In this document: piece by piece, positions 7,765 to 14,310 of the stretch
Numbering within the stretch: the first letter of the stretch is position 1
Layout of the letters: each line of letters opens with the position of its first letter
Source: an uncultured Collinsella sp.
GTDB lineage: Bacteria > Actinomycetota > Coriobacteriia > Coriobacteriales > Coriobacteriaceae
Reading direction: 5' to 3'
NCBI GenBank assembly: GCA_902465015.1
Contig: CABQLK010000043.1
Span: forward strand, 1-15,659
DNA length: 15,659 nucleotides
Notes under the pieces: generated by a model
Told to the model about the DNA's origin: nothing
What the model saw: only the letters and a program-made list of their open reading frames with translations
Databases searched by the model: none
Position numbers and translations under genes: made by a program

Positions 7765-7782
7765 TGCCCGCTTCGGCAGGCA
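7765..7782 (-). other. Hairpin in the predicted recJ leader
   Basis: On the minus strand TGCCTGC-CGAA-GCGGGCA pairs over 7 bp, including one T-G wobble, with a 4-nt loop. It falls in the roughly 100-nt leader between the TATAAT box and the recJ start. On the plus strand the wobble becomes a C-A mismatch, so the fold suits the recJ transcript. There is no U tract after it, so it is not a simple terminator. Confidence 0.35.
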
Positions 7783-7800
7783 GATCTGTTGAACGGATTT

Positions 7801-7828
7801 ATTATACCGTGCAGCGCGGACGCAAAAC
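7801..7828 (-). promoter_or_regulatory. Probable promoter of the recJ-rel unit
   Basis: The minus strand carries a perfect TATAAT at 7806-7801. A weak -35-like GTTTTG lies 16 nt upstream at 7828-7823. It is placed about 110 nt before the recJ ATG. A perfect -10 in such GC-rich DNA is notable. Immediately upstream are two copies of CGCCGCGG. Confidence 0.6.
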
Positions 7829-7846
7829 GCCGCGGTGCGCCGCGGT
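7829..7846. repeat. Twin CGCCGCGG repeat in the recJ/SBF divergent region
   Basis: CGCCGCGG occurs twice, separated by TG. Since CCGCGG is itself palindromic, the pair reads as both a direct and an inverted repeat. It lies just upstream of the putative recJ -35 box, between divergent genes, so it could be a regulator site. In GC-rich DNA it may also be chance. Confidence 0.25.
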
Positions 7847-7871
7847 TTCGGCAAACGATGGCGGTAATGCC

Positions 7872-7886
7872 CTCGAAACAATCGAG
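7872..7886. promoter_or_regulatory. Short dyad upstream of the SBF transporter gene
   Basis: CTCGA-AACAA-TCGAG is a 5-5-5 inverted repeat about 80 bp before the transporter start, in the 274-bp divergent region. It is operator-like in layout, but no regulator is identifiable. I could not find a convincing -10/-35 pair for the plus-strand gene. Confidence 0.2.
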
Positions 7887-7966
7887 CGTTTCAGCCGCAG
7901 GGACACATACGAGCGTCTAGCATATCCATACAAACAAGTTCGCGGATAAAGGGAGTCGCGGGGCAT

Positions 7967-8965
7967 ATGAAGCAATGGGCTGGACTGGGGAAGTTCCTCG
8001 CGGGGCACATGCAGATCATCGTTCCGATTTGTGTGGCGCTCGGCGTGCTCTTTCCTCAACAGATCGGCGTTCTCAAGCCCATTGTTCCCGCCCTCTTCGC
8101 CTTTATGACGTTTCAGGGTGCGCTCAGCAACACCTTTCACCAGGTAGCCGAGGTGTTCCACCGTCCGCTGCACCTGATTCTGGCGTTGTTGGTCTCGGCG
8201 GCGCTTATTCCCATCGCGGCCTATGCCATGGGATCGTTGTTCTTTGGTTCCAACCCCAACCTTGTCTGCGGCATCGTGCTCGAATACAGTGTGCCCGTGG
8301 CAGTCACCGCTTTTATGTGGATCAGCATGTTCGGCGGCAACGGCCCGCTCGCGCTCACCATCATCCTGACGTCCTCGGTCATCTCCCCTGTAACGATTCC
8401 GCTTACGCTCAAGCTCCTGCTAGGCGCCACCGTCTCGATCGACGTGCCGAGTATGATGCAGAACATGGCCTTTATGATCGCCATCCCCGCCGTTCTCGGC
8501 ATCGTGATCAACGAGCTCACGCACGGCTGGGGACACGAGAAACTCTCCCCCGCGCTCTCGCCCGCCTGCAAATTTATGATGATGGGCGTCATCGCGTCCA
8601 ACTCCACCGCCATGAGCGAGTACGTGCTACACATGAACGCGGTGCGCCTGGAAGTCGCCCTCTTTATTCTGGTGTTCGCCATCAGCGGTTTTGTCGTGGG
8701 CATTCTGGTCGCCCGCGCGCTGCATCTGCCATATAGCGAAACGACCACCATGTGCTTTACCTGCGGCATGCGCAATATCTCTTCGGGCGCCGTCATCGCC
8801 ACGCAATACTTTCCGGGCGAAGTTGTGTTTCCCGTCATGTGTGGAACGTTGTTTCAGCAGGTGCTCGCCTCGCTTATCGGGCACTTCTTTGAGCGTCTGA
8901 CCGGCGAGGAGCGCGCCGCCCAGCGCAAGCGCGTCGAGGCCGGCCGCGATGCAATGGCGCGCTAA
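7967..8965 (+). CDS. Bile acid:sodium symporter (SBF/BASS) family transporter
   Basis: A 332-residue polytopic inner-membrane protein with about nine to ten hydrophobic helices running from residue 15 to about 305, then a basic, charged cytoplasmic tail (about 311-332). The FMTFQGAL segment (46-53), the broken-helix stretch GGNGPLAL (123-130) followed by Pro141, and the second crossing helix with GMRNISSG (267-274) match the general plan of the BASS/SBF family, in which two crossing helices bind substrate and sodium. The family name does not fix the substrate: bacterial members also carry pantoate, pyruvate and other organic anions. It is the only plus-strand gene, divergent from recJ and convergent with the DUF4931 gene. 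ATG 7967 is preceded by AAAGGGAG at a long spacing of about 11 nt, so translation initiation may be modest. Confidence 0.85.
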   Translation: MKQWAGLGKFLAGHMQIIVPICVALGVLFPQQIGVLKPIVPALFAFMTFQGALSNTFHQVAEVFHRPLHLILALLVSAALIPIAAYAMGSLFFGSNPNLVCGIVLEYSVPVAVTAFMWISMFGGNGPLALTIILTSSVISPVTIPLTLKLLLGATVSIDVPSMMQNMAFMIAIPAVLGIVINELTHGWGHEKLSPALSPACKFMMMGVIASNSTAMSEYVLHMNAVRLEVALFILVFAISGFVVGILVARALHLPYSETTTMCFTCGMRNISSGAVIATQYFPGEVVFPVMCGTLFQQVLASLIGHFFERLTGEERAAQRKRVEAGRDAMAR

Positions 8966-8970
8966 ACCGT

Positions 8971-9008
8971 CCGCAGTGTGCGGGCGCTCACTTTACGATG
9001 TGAGCGCC
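8971..9008. terminator. Two hairpins between convergent SBF and DUF4931-type genes
   Basis: The first is CCGCA-GTG-TGCGG (8971-8983). The second is a 9-bp stem GGCGCTCAC/GTGAGCGCC (8983-8991/9000-9008) with an 8-nt loop. The second overlaps the last codons and stop of the DUF4931-type gene and lies 17 nt after the SBF stop. Position suits bidirectional termination, but neither strand has a U tract, so the mechanism is uncertain. Confidence 0.45.
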
Positions 9009-9793
9009 TCCAGATGTGCGCGGAGTCGCTCCGCATCGACATCGAGCGTGGTCTCAGCATTGACCTGAGCCAGCCGATACCCGACAAAGTAGGGCGAAAC
9101 CACCCAACGCGGCAGCGCCTTGGCAATGGTCCGACCGTCCATGTGGTAGAAGAACAAGTTGTACGACTCTGCGCGACCACCATGGTGCTCGTTCAGGATA
9201 TAGCGCAGAGCTACCTGAATCGCATCGGCGAAGAGGTCCGTCTCGGCTTGGTCTCTCGTGTCATCGCTGGCGGCGATTCTCTGCGGGGCTGAAACGTTGA
9301 CCTCAAAGAACCCCATGATCGGTTCGGTTGAGATGTCGACCGAGATTCTCCCCTGTTGCCAGACACTGATGCCTTCAAAGTTGGCTGAGGTCAGCGCCGC
9401 ATAGCCGTCCTCCTGTTCCAGGCCCACAATCTGCATGTGTGGATGGACGAGGCTGCCGCCCGAAAGTGGGCCTTTGTTCTTGTACATGAGCACACTGCGG
9501 TACTGTTGGGAATCGATCATCTGCTGCCAACAGCCCAGGGCAAACCGCATCACATGATGCAGCTCATCCGGTTCATAGGTCACCAGGTCGGCGTCGTGAT
9601 TGGCAGACTCGATCAATACGGTCTGACGTGTGGCCCGCAAGGTCTTGAACTTATTCTCGAGCCAGATACAGTCACCATCGCGCTGGATGATGTTGGCAAG
9701 TCCCTCCGTGTCGCAAAAGGGGCACGCGGTGCCAGGGCGACGATTATCGTCGGGCTTACCGCTCGCCTGCTGAACGTCAAATACCAGCGCCAC
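8993..9793 (-). CDS. GalT/HIT-fold DUF4931-type protein, putative nucleotidyltransferase
   Basis: A 266-residue cytosolic protein of the galactose-1-phosphate uridylyltransferase-like branch of the HIT superfamily. CPFC (Cys24, Cys27), a His in DELHH (79/80) and His117 could form the structural metal site, as in GalT. HPHMQ (117-121) is the GalT active-site signature, with His119 in the position of the uridylylated nucleophile. ENKF (47-50) resembles the ENRF substrate segment of GalT. It is shorter than true GalT (about 350) and lacks most of the second half, so the reaction is not assured; nucleotidyl transfer to, or hydrolysis from, a sugar or nucleotide phosphate is plausible. The GTG start at 9793 has GGAGGT 8 nt upstream. 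Only 3 bp separate it from the cutC stop, so translation is probably coupled. Confidence 0.75.
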   Translation of the reverse strand: MALVFDVQQASGKPDDNRRPGTACPFCDTEGLANIIQRDGDCIWLENKFKTLRATRQTVLIESANHDADLVTYEPDELHHVMRFALGCWQQMIDSQQYRSVLMYKNKGPLSGGSLVHPHMQIVGLEQEDGYAALTSANFEGISVWQQGRISVDISTEPIMGFFEVNVSAPQRIAASDDTRDQAETDLFADAIQVALRYILNEHHGGRAESYNLFFYHMDGRTIAKALPRWVVSPYFVGYRLAQVNAETTLDVDAERLRAHLEALTS

Positions 9794-9796
9794 GGG

Positions 9797-10474
9797 TTAT
9801 ACCTCCAGCGGCACGATCTTGGTGCCATGGAGCTCGGAGACGCCTAGCGCCGCCGCGACCGCGTCGCGATTTGCCGTAGTGATGCCGCCGCCGGGAAGGA
9901 TGGTCAAACGATCGCCCGCATACTCGATTAAACGAGCCAGGTAATCGAAATTATCCTCGATCGACGTACCGGCAGCGCCGCCATGCGTGAGGATGCGCGT
10001 AACGCCGCAGTCGGCAAGTGTATCAATCGCATCGAGCTGAGCCTCGGGCGAGAGCTGGTCAAATGACATGTGGAAGGTGATGTCGATGGGATCACGCTTA
10101 CATTCCTCGGTCGCGCAGCCCGCAGCCATCACGAGGGCGCCAAGCGTAAGTTCGTCGAGCGCCCATCCGCCAGCGCAGGGTTTGCAGCAGCCAAAGACCA
10201 AGCCGTCAACGCCCGCACTCACGGCAAGGCCCAAGTCCATCTCCATCATGCGCAGCTCATCCTGGTTGTAGTGAAAGTCGCCGCCACGCGGACGGATCAT
10301 GCACATCACCCGTGCATCGTGTTCGTGGGCATAGTTGGTCGTAGCGCTGATAACGCCGGCCGAGGGCGTGGTACCACCGACGGCAAGGTTATCGCACAGC
10401 TCGATGCGCCTTGCACCGGCCTCGATAGCCGCCGGCACCCGCTCAAAGTTCTCGGCACAAAACTCGTACAGCAT
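9797..10474 (-). CDS. cutC: CutC family protein
   Basis: A 225-residue TIM-barrel protein of the CutC family, named for copper homeostasis. Family hallmarks are RRIELCDNLAVGGTTPS (22-38), MIRPRGGDFHYN (59-70), FHMSFDQ (134-140, often FHRAFD in relatives), RILTHGGAAGT (160-170) and ILPGGGI (192-198). The open frame runs upstream to 10567, but the ATG at 10474 is chosen because CutC proteins begin at this point and a GGGGGT stretch lies about 6 nt before it. The copper role of CutC is disputed in the literature. No copper chaperone, P-type ATPase or CopY/CsoR-type regulator is present in this window. The tight pairing with a GalT-like gene hints at a carbohydrate or nucleotide-phosphate role instead, which is inference. 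Confidence 0.9.
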   Translation of the reverse strand: MLYEFCAENFERVPAAIEAGARRIELCDNLAVGGTTPSAGVISATTNYAHEHDARVMCMIRPRGGDFHYNQDELRMMEMDLGLAVSAGVDGLVFGCCKPCAGGWALDELTLGALVMAAGCATEECKRDPIDITFHMSFDQLSPEAQLDAIDTLADCGVTRILTHGGAAGTSIEDNFDYLARLIEYAGDRLTILPGGGITTANRDAVAAALGVSELHGTKIVPLEV

Positions 10475-10546
10475 AGATAGACCCCCAAAGACAGCAGATG
10501 TTTTCCGACGGGCATTGTCACACACCCCCATGAAGTTGCGGTGGAA

Positions 10547-10588
10547 TAGGGACTGTTTATGGTGCAAAGTAACCTGACCCCTTGCACC
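10547..10588. repeat. REP-like palindromic intergenic repeat
   Basis: TAGGGACTGT (10547-10556) is followed by the inverted repeat GGTGCAA (10561-10567) and TTGCACC (10582-10588), with 14 nt between that contain GTAAC and GACCCC. From memory, phrases of this type recur between genes of Coriobacteria and other bacteria as REP-like elements. It sits between the liv terminator and cutC. A related motif lies at 14218-14238. Confidence 0.45.
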
Positions 10589-10591
10589 AAA

Positions 10592-10626
10592 AAAGGGGCG
10601 CTGACCGGGATAGTCAGCGCCCCTTT
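10592..10626 (-). terminator. Rho-independent terminator of the liv operon
   Basis: A perfect 14-bp stem, AAAGGGGCGCTGAC (10592-10605) with its complement at 10613-10626, encloses a 7-nt loop. On the minus strand the stem runs into TTTTTT. It begins 10 nt after the livF stop. On the plus strand the stem ends in only TTT, so it acts mainly on the liv transcript. Confidence 0.9.
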
Positions 10627-10636
10627 GTTGAATGAA

Positions 10637-11350
10637 TTAACCGCCCAGATAGGCCTTACGCACGTTATCGTCGTGCAGGAGTTCTTGGCCCGTGCCGGTC
10701 ATGGTGATCTTGCCGGTCTCGAGCACGTAGCCGCGCGTGGCGATGGAAAGAGCCATCTGCGCGTTTTGCTCGACCAGAAGCACCGTGGTGCCGGCCTTGT
10801 GCAGGTCCTCGACAATCTGGAAGATCTGTTCGATCAGAATCGGTGCCAGACCCATGGAAGGTTCGTCGAGCATAAGCAGTTTGGGGTTACTCATAAGGGC
10901 GCGCCCCATAACGAGCATCTGCTGCTCGCCGCCCGAAAGAGTGCCGGCGACCTGGCGACGGCGCTCCTTCAGGCGCGGAAACTGCTCGTAGACGCGCTCA
11001 AGGCCCGGAGCCACCGTTGACTTGGCCTGCGTATAGGCGCCCATCTCCAAGTTCTCCTCGACCGTCATCTGCAAAAAGGCGCGACGTCCCTCGGGTACCT
11101 GAGCCAGGCCCTTGCCAACCAGCTTGTCGGCGGGCGTATGGGTAATGTCCTCGCCCATAAACTTGATGGAGCCGGTCTTGGAGCGTAGCAGGCCCGAGAC
11201 AGTCTTGAGCGTCGTGGACTTGCCGGCGCCGTTAGCGCCAATCAGGGCCACGATCTCGCCCTCGTTAACGTTAAAGGAGATGTCCTTGATGGCGTGGATG
11301 GCGCCGTACCAGACGTTGATGTTGTAGACGGAAAGCATCGGCTCTGCCAT
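10637..11350 (-). CDS. livF: Branched-chain amino acid ABC transporter ATPase LivF
   Basis: A 237-residue cytosolic ABC ATPase, one of two that power the importer. It has Walker A GANGAGKST (38-46), the LivF-typical VPEGRR (85-90), signature LSGGEQQ (138-144), Walker B LMLDEP (159-164) and VEQN (193-196), where LivF proteins carry VEQN in place of the usual H-loop EHD. It ends with the common AYLGG tail. Length is standard. The ATG abuts the livG stop codon (TAA then ATG) with GGGGAGA just upstream, so the genes are translationally coupled. It is the last gene of the operon and is followed by a strong terminator. Confidence 0.95.
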   Translation of the reverse strand: MAEPMLSVYNINVWYGAIHAIKDISFNVNEGEIVALIGANGAGKSTTLKTVSGLLRSKTGSIKFMGEDITHTPADKLVGKGLAQVPEGRRAFLQMTVEENLEMGAYTQAKSTVAPGLERVYEQFPRLKERRRQVAGTLSGGEQQMLVMGRALMSNPKLLMLDEPSMGLAPILIEQIFQIVEDLHKAGTTVLLVEQNAQMALSIATRGYVLETGKITMTGTGQELLHDDNVRKAYLGG

Positions 11351-12211
11351 TTAGTTCTCCCCCTTATCCTGCTTGCCCAGATACGCCTCGATAACGGCAT
11401 CGTTATTCTGGATTTCCTCTGCCGTGCCCTTGGCGATGACCTTGCCAAAGTTGAGCACGCAGATGCCCTCGCAGATGTTCATAACGAGCGACATATCATG
11501 CTCGATAAGCATGATGGCAATGCCAAAGGTGTCGCGAATCTTAACGATGTTCTCCATGAGCTCCGCGGTCTCGGACGGGTTCATGCCGGCAGCAGGCTCG
11601 TCGAGCAGCAGTAGCTTGGGGTTGGTAGCAAGCGCGCGGACGATCTCCAGACGACGCTGAGCGCCGTAAGGCAGCGATCCGGCCTGCTCGTTTGCCAGAT
11701 GCTCCATATCAAAGATGGACAGCAGCTCCATGGCGCGCTCGTGAGCAGCCTTCTCGTGCTTCCAATACGTCGGCAGGCGCAGCACGCCCTCAAAGCCGGA
11801 GTAACGCTCCTGGTTATGCAGGCCGACCTTGACGTTATCCTCCACCGTCATGGTGTTGAATAGGCGAATGTTCTGGAAGGTACGGGCAATACCCATGCGG
11901 TTGACCTGGTAGACCGACTTGCCCGAGGTGTCCTCGCCGTCGAGCAGGATGGTGCCATGCGTGGGCTGGTACACCTTGGTGAGCAGGTTGAAGACCGTGG
12001 TCTTGCCGGCGCCGTTGGGACCGATCAGACCGGCGATCTCGGTCTTGCCGATAGTCAGGCTAAAGTCGTCGACTGCCTTAAGGCCACCGAACTCAATGCC
12101 CAGGTGGATGCACTCGAGTGCAGGGCGCTCGCCCAGGTCACGATCGGGAACGATGGCGCCAGAAGGATACGGGACCATCTTGCCCTTCTTGAACTCAAAT
12201 TTACTGGGCAT
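11351..12211 (-). CDS. livG: Branched-chain amino acid ABC transporter ATPase LivG
   Basis: A 286-residue cytosolic ABC ATPase that pairs with LivF. It has Walker A GPNGAGKTT (64-72), ARTFQNIRLF (109-118, Q-loop), the LivG-type signature LPYGAQRRLEI (180-190), Walker B LLLDEPAAG (201-209) and H-loop EHD (237-239). The ABC fold begins near residue 31, so there is a lysine-rich, proline-containing N-terminal extension of about 30 residues that most LivG proteins lack. The ATG at 12211 lies inside the last codons of livM (11-nt overlap) and is preceded by AGGAGG at 9-nt spacing, which supports this start over one nine codons upstream. The overlap implies coupled translation with livM. Confidence 0.94.
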   Translation of the reverse strand: MPSKFEFKKGKMVPYPSGAIVPDRDLGERPALECIHLGIEFGGLKAVDDFSLTIGKTEIAGLIGPNGAGKTTVFNLLTKVYQPTHGTILLDGEDTSGKSVYQVNRMGIARTFQNIRLFNTMTVEDNVKVGLHNQERYSGFEGVLRLPTYWKHEKAAHERAMELLSIFDMEHLANEQAGSLPYGAQRRLEIVRALATNPKLLLLDEPAAGMNPSETAELMENIVKIRDTFGIAIMLIEHDMSLVMNICEGICVLNFGKVIAKGTAEEIQNNDAVIEAYLGKQDKGEN

Positions 12212-13280
12212 CGGCTGCCACCTCCTTCTTGGAAGCAAAGCGGTCCTTGACGCGACCGAAGAACGCCTTGAGCTGCGGGTTGTTGGTAAAGATCATGACC
12301 AGGATCAGCACGATGGCGTAGATGAGCATGCGGTAGTCCGAAAACTGACGGAGCAGCTCGGGAAGCACCGTGAGCAACGCCGCCGCGATGACGGAACCGC
12401 GCATGTTGCCCAGGCCGCCCAGGACCACGAACACCAGGATGAGAATGGACGTGTTGAAGTCGAACTTGGTGGCGGAGAGCTGCGAGAAGTTACCGCCGAA
12501 GAGAGCTCCGGCAGCACCGGCGAGGGCAGCGGAAACCACGAAGGCGATCATGCGGTACTCGGTGACGGAGATGCCTACGGACTCGGCTGCAATCTTGTTA
12601 TCGCGCACGGCCATAATGGCACGGCCGGTACGGCTGCGAACCAGGTTGAGCACGATCACGAGTGCGACCATGACCAGGATGGCACCGGCGAGGAAGGTCG
12701 AGTACGTCGACACGCCCGAGGCACCCTGGGCGCCCTTGATGATGGCGGTGCCGTCCTCGAGCAGGTGCAGGTCGTCGATCGTAGAGTTGCCCGTGATGTT
12801 AAAGATCACGTGCAGGCCGCGGGAGTCGACGCCCACAATGAGGCAGGTGACGATCTCTTTGATGATCTCGCCAAAGGCCAGCGTCACGATAGCCAGGTAA
12901 TCGCCGCTCAGGCGCAGGACCGGGATACCAATCAAGAAGCCCAAGATGGCAGCGGCGATGGCGCCGACCACGATACTGATGATAAGGCGCACCGGATCGG
13001 AGGGAACGGCGCTCTCCAGCGCGACCGCGGTGACGATGCCCGTGTAGGCACCGACACTCATAAAGCCCGCATGGCCCAGCGACAGGTCGCCCGCGATGCC
13101 GACGACGAGGTTGAGGGAAATGGCCATGACGATGTAGGCCGTGATGGGAACCAGCTGACCGGCGATCATGCGCGGAATCATGTGGTTCGACTGCATAAAG
13201 AACACGATGGCGAAGGCCACGATACACATGGCGTACGTGACAAAGTCGTGACGCGTCTGCTTGTCTTTAAGAAACTTCAT
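12201..13280 (-). CDS. livM: Branched-chain amino acid ABC transporter permease LivM
   Basis: A 359-residue integral membrane permease that forms the substrate channel with LivH. It is mostly hydrophobic, with about ten predicted membrane segments from residue 18 to about 335. The family-typical LVVGIAGDLSLGHAGFMSVGAY stretch lies near residues 55-80 and a charged cytosolic tail follows. The C-terminal ABC-coupling region has DNKIAAESVGI, the EAA-like loop that contacts the ATPases. The start is either GTG 13289, directly after the livH TAG, or ATG 13280, which is preceded by AGGTGA at 5-nt spacing. The ATG is chosen here. The gene overlaps livG by 11 nt. Substrate is probably Leu/Ile/Val, but members of this family also move other amino acids, urea or short amides. 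Confidence 0.93.
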   Translation of the reverse strand: MKFLKDKQTRHDFVTYAMCIVAFAIVFFMQSNHMIPRMIAGQLVPITAYIVMAISLNLVVGIAGDLSLGHAGFMSVGAYTGIVTAVALESAVPSDPVRLIISIVVGAIAAAILGFLIGIPVLRLSGDYLAIVTLAFGEIIKEIVTCLIVGVDSRGLHVIFNITGNSTIDDLHLLEDGTAIIKGAQGASGVSTYSTFLAGAILVMVALVIVLNLVRSRTGRAIMAVRDNKIAAESVGISVTEYRMIAFVVSAALAGAAGALFGGNFSQLSATKFDFNTSILILVFVVLGGLGNMRGSVIAAALLTVLPELLRQFSDYRMLIYAIVLILVMIFTNNPQLKAFFGRVKDRFASKKEVAADAQ

Positions 13281-13289
13281 AACGCTCAC

Positions 13290-14171
13290 CTACACCTTCT
13301 CGGGGACGTACTTGCCCAAGAGGCCGGCAGGCTTGACGAGCAGGACGATGATCAAAACACCAAAGACGATGGAGTTGGCAAGGCTCGTGGAAATGTAGGC
13401 CTGCGCCATCGCCTCGATGATGCCGATGAGAATGCCACCGACAAAGGCACCGGGGATGGAGCCGATGCCGCCGAAGACGGCGGCGTCGAAGGCCTTGATG
13501 CCAGGCATGGCACCCGTCGTGGGCTGCAGCACCGGCGAGTAGGAGCACAGGAGCACGCCGGCGATGGCGGCAAGCGCCGAGCCGATGGCAAACGTCATCG
13601 AGATGGTGCGGTTGACGTTGATGCCCATGAGCTGAGCGGCGGCCTTGTCCTCGGACACGGCGCGCATGGCCTTGCCCATCTTGGTCTTACCTGTAAAGAA
13701 CATCAGGCCGGCCATGATAACCAGGCAGGCGACGATGGTGACGAGCGAGACGGCGCTTACGTTGAACTTGGCCAAGAACTCCGGCACCTGGAAGGTGACG
13801 AGCGAAGTGAAGTTCTTGGGCGTGGCGCCCCACAGAAGCTGCGCGGCGTTCTGCAGGAAGTAAGACACGCCGATAGCCGTGATCAGAACGGCCAGCGGGC
13901 CTGCTTGGCGCAGCGGCTTATAGGCCAGACCCTCGATGAGAACGCCGAGAACCGTGCAGACCACACAAGAAAGAATTACAGATACCCAGCCCGGGAGGCC
14001 GAGATACGACGTGGCGCAGAACGAGACATAGGCACCGACCATGATGACGTCGCCGTGAGCGAAGTTCAGCATCTTGGCGATACCGTAGACCATGGTGTAG
14101 CCCAACGCGATGATGGCGTAGACGCTGCCCATGGACAGGCCGTTGACCAGGTATTGGATAAAGACCGTCAT
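13290..14171 (-). CDS. livH: Branched-chain amino acid ABC transporter permease LivH
   Basis: A 293-residue integral membrane permease, partner of LivM. It opens with the LivH hallmark YLVNGLSMGSVYAIIALGYT (about residues 7-26), then TMVYGIAKMLNFAHGD (about 26-41). It has about eight membrane helices and an EAA-like loop containing SEDKAAAQLMGINV that contacts the ATPases. The frame stays open upstream to a TTG at 14264, but the ATG at 14171 is chosen because AAGGGGG lies about 9 nt before it and the upstream codons encode hairpin sequence unlike any permease. A second ATG three codons earlier (14180) directly abuts the G-run and is less likely. The stop is 0-9 nt from livM. Upstream lies a gap of about 139 bp from the binding-protein gene, with two hairpins. 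Confidence 0.93.
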   Translation of the reverse strand: MTVFIQYLVNGLSMGSVYAIIALGYTMVYGIAKMLNFAHGDVIMVGAYVSFCATSYLGLPGWVSVILSCVVCTVLGVLIEGLAYKPLRQAGPLAVLITAIGVSYFLQNAAQLLWGATPKNFTSLVTFQVPEFLAKFNVSAVSLVTIVACLVIMAGLMFFTGKTKMGKAMRAVSEDKAAAQLMGINVNRTISMTFAIGSALAAIAGVLLCSYSPVLQPTTGAMPGIKAFDAAVFGGIGSIPGAFVGGILIGIIEAMAQAYISTSLANSIVFGVLIIVLLVKPAGLLGKYVPEKV

Positions 14172-14217
14172 GTTCCACATCCCCCTTTCGAATAGGTTTC
14201 CAGTTGATGTATGAAAC

Positions 14218-14237
14218 AGGGACGTTACACTGTCCCT
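14218..14237. repeat. Short palindrome related to the 10547 repeat
   Basis: AGGGAC-GTTACACT-GTCCCT is a 6-bp stem with an 8-nt loop. On the minus strand it reads TAGGGACAGTGTAACGTCCC, which shares TAGGGAC-N-GT and a GTAAC core with the element at 10547-10588. It lies in the leader between the binding-protein gene and livH, about 47 nt before the livH start. Confidence 0.4.
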
Positions 14238-14248
14238 AGATACCAAGC

Positions 14249-14278
14249 AAGCAGGGAAGGCCAAAACCTCCCCTGCTT
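14249..14278 (-). terminator. Hairpin between binding-protein gene and livH, likely attenuator
   Basis: On the minus strand AAGCAGGGGAGG (14278-14267) pairs with CCTTCCCTGCTT (14260-14249) over 12 bp with one G-U wobble and a 6-nt loop. The wobble becomes an A-C mismatch on the plus strand, so the fold fits the liv transcript. It starts 32 nt after the binding-protein stop and is followed by TGCTTGGTATC rather than a clean U run. A partial terminator or 3'-end stabiliser that leaves more mRNA for the binding protein than for the permeases is the natural reading. Confidence 0.6.
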
Positions 14279-14310
14279 GGGATCAAAACCGCTCTATGTA
14301 AGGCGGCCAA

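Noticed and set aside
7749..7949. Small plus-strand open frame in the recJ/SBF gap
   Set aside because: It overlaps promoter-like elements, has no ribosome-binding site and no recognisable protein feature.
10475..10567. Upstream extension of cutC to 10567
   Set aside because: The extra 31 residues would be encoded by the intergenic repeat region and do not resemble CutC.
11919..14195. A 758-codon open frame on the plus strand across livG, livM and livH
   Set aside because: It is antisense to three clear genes, is extremely rich in His, Asp, Gly and Gln, and has no domain. Long antisense frames are expected in GC-rich coding DNA.
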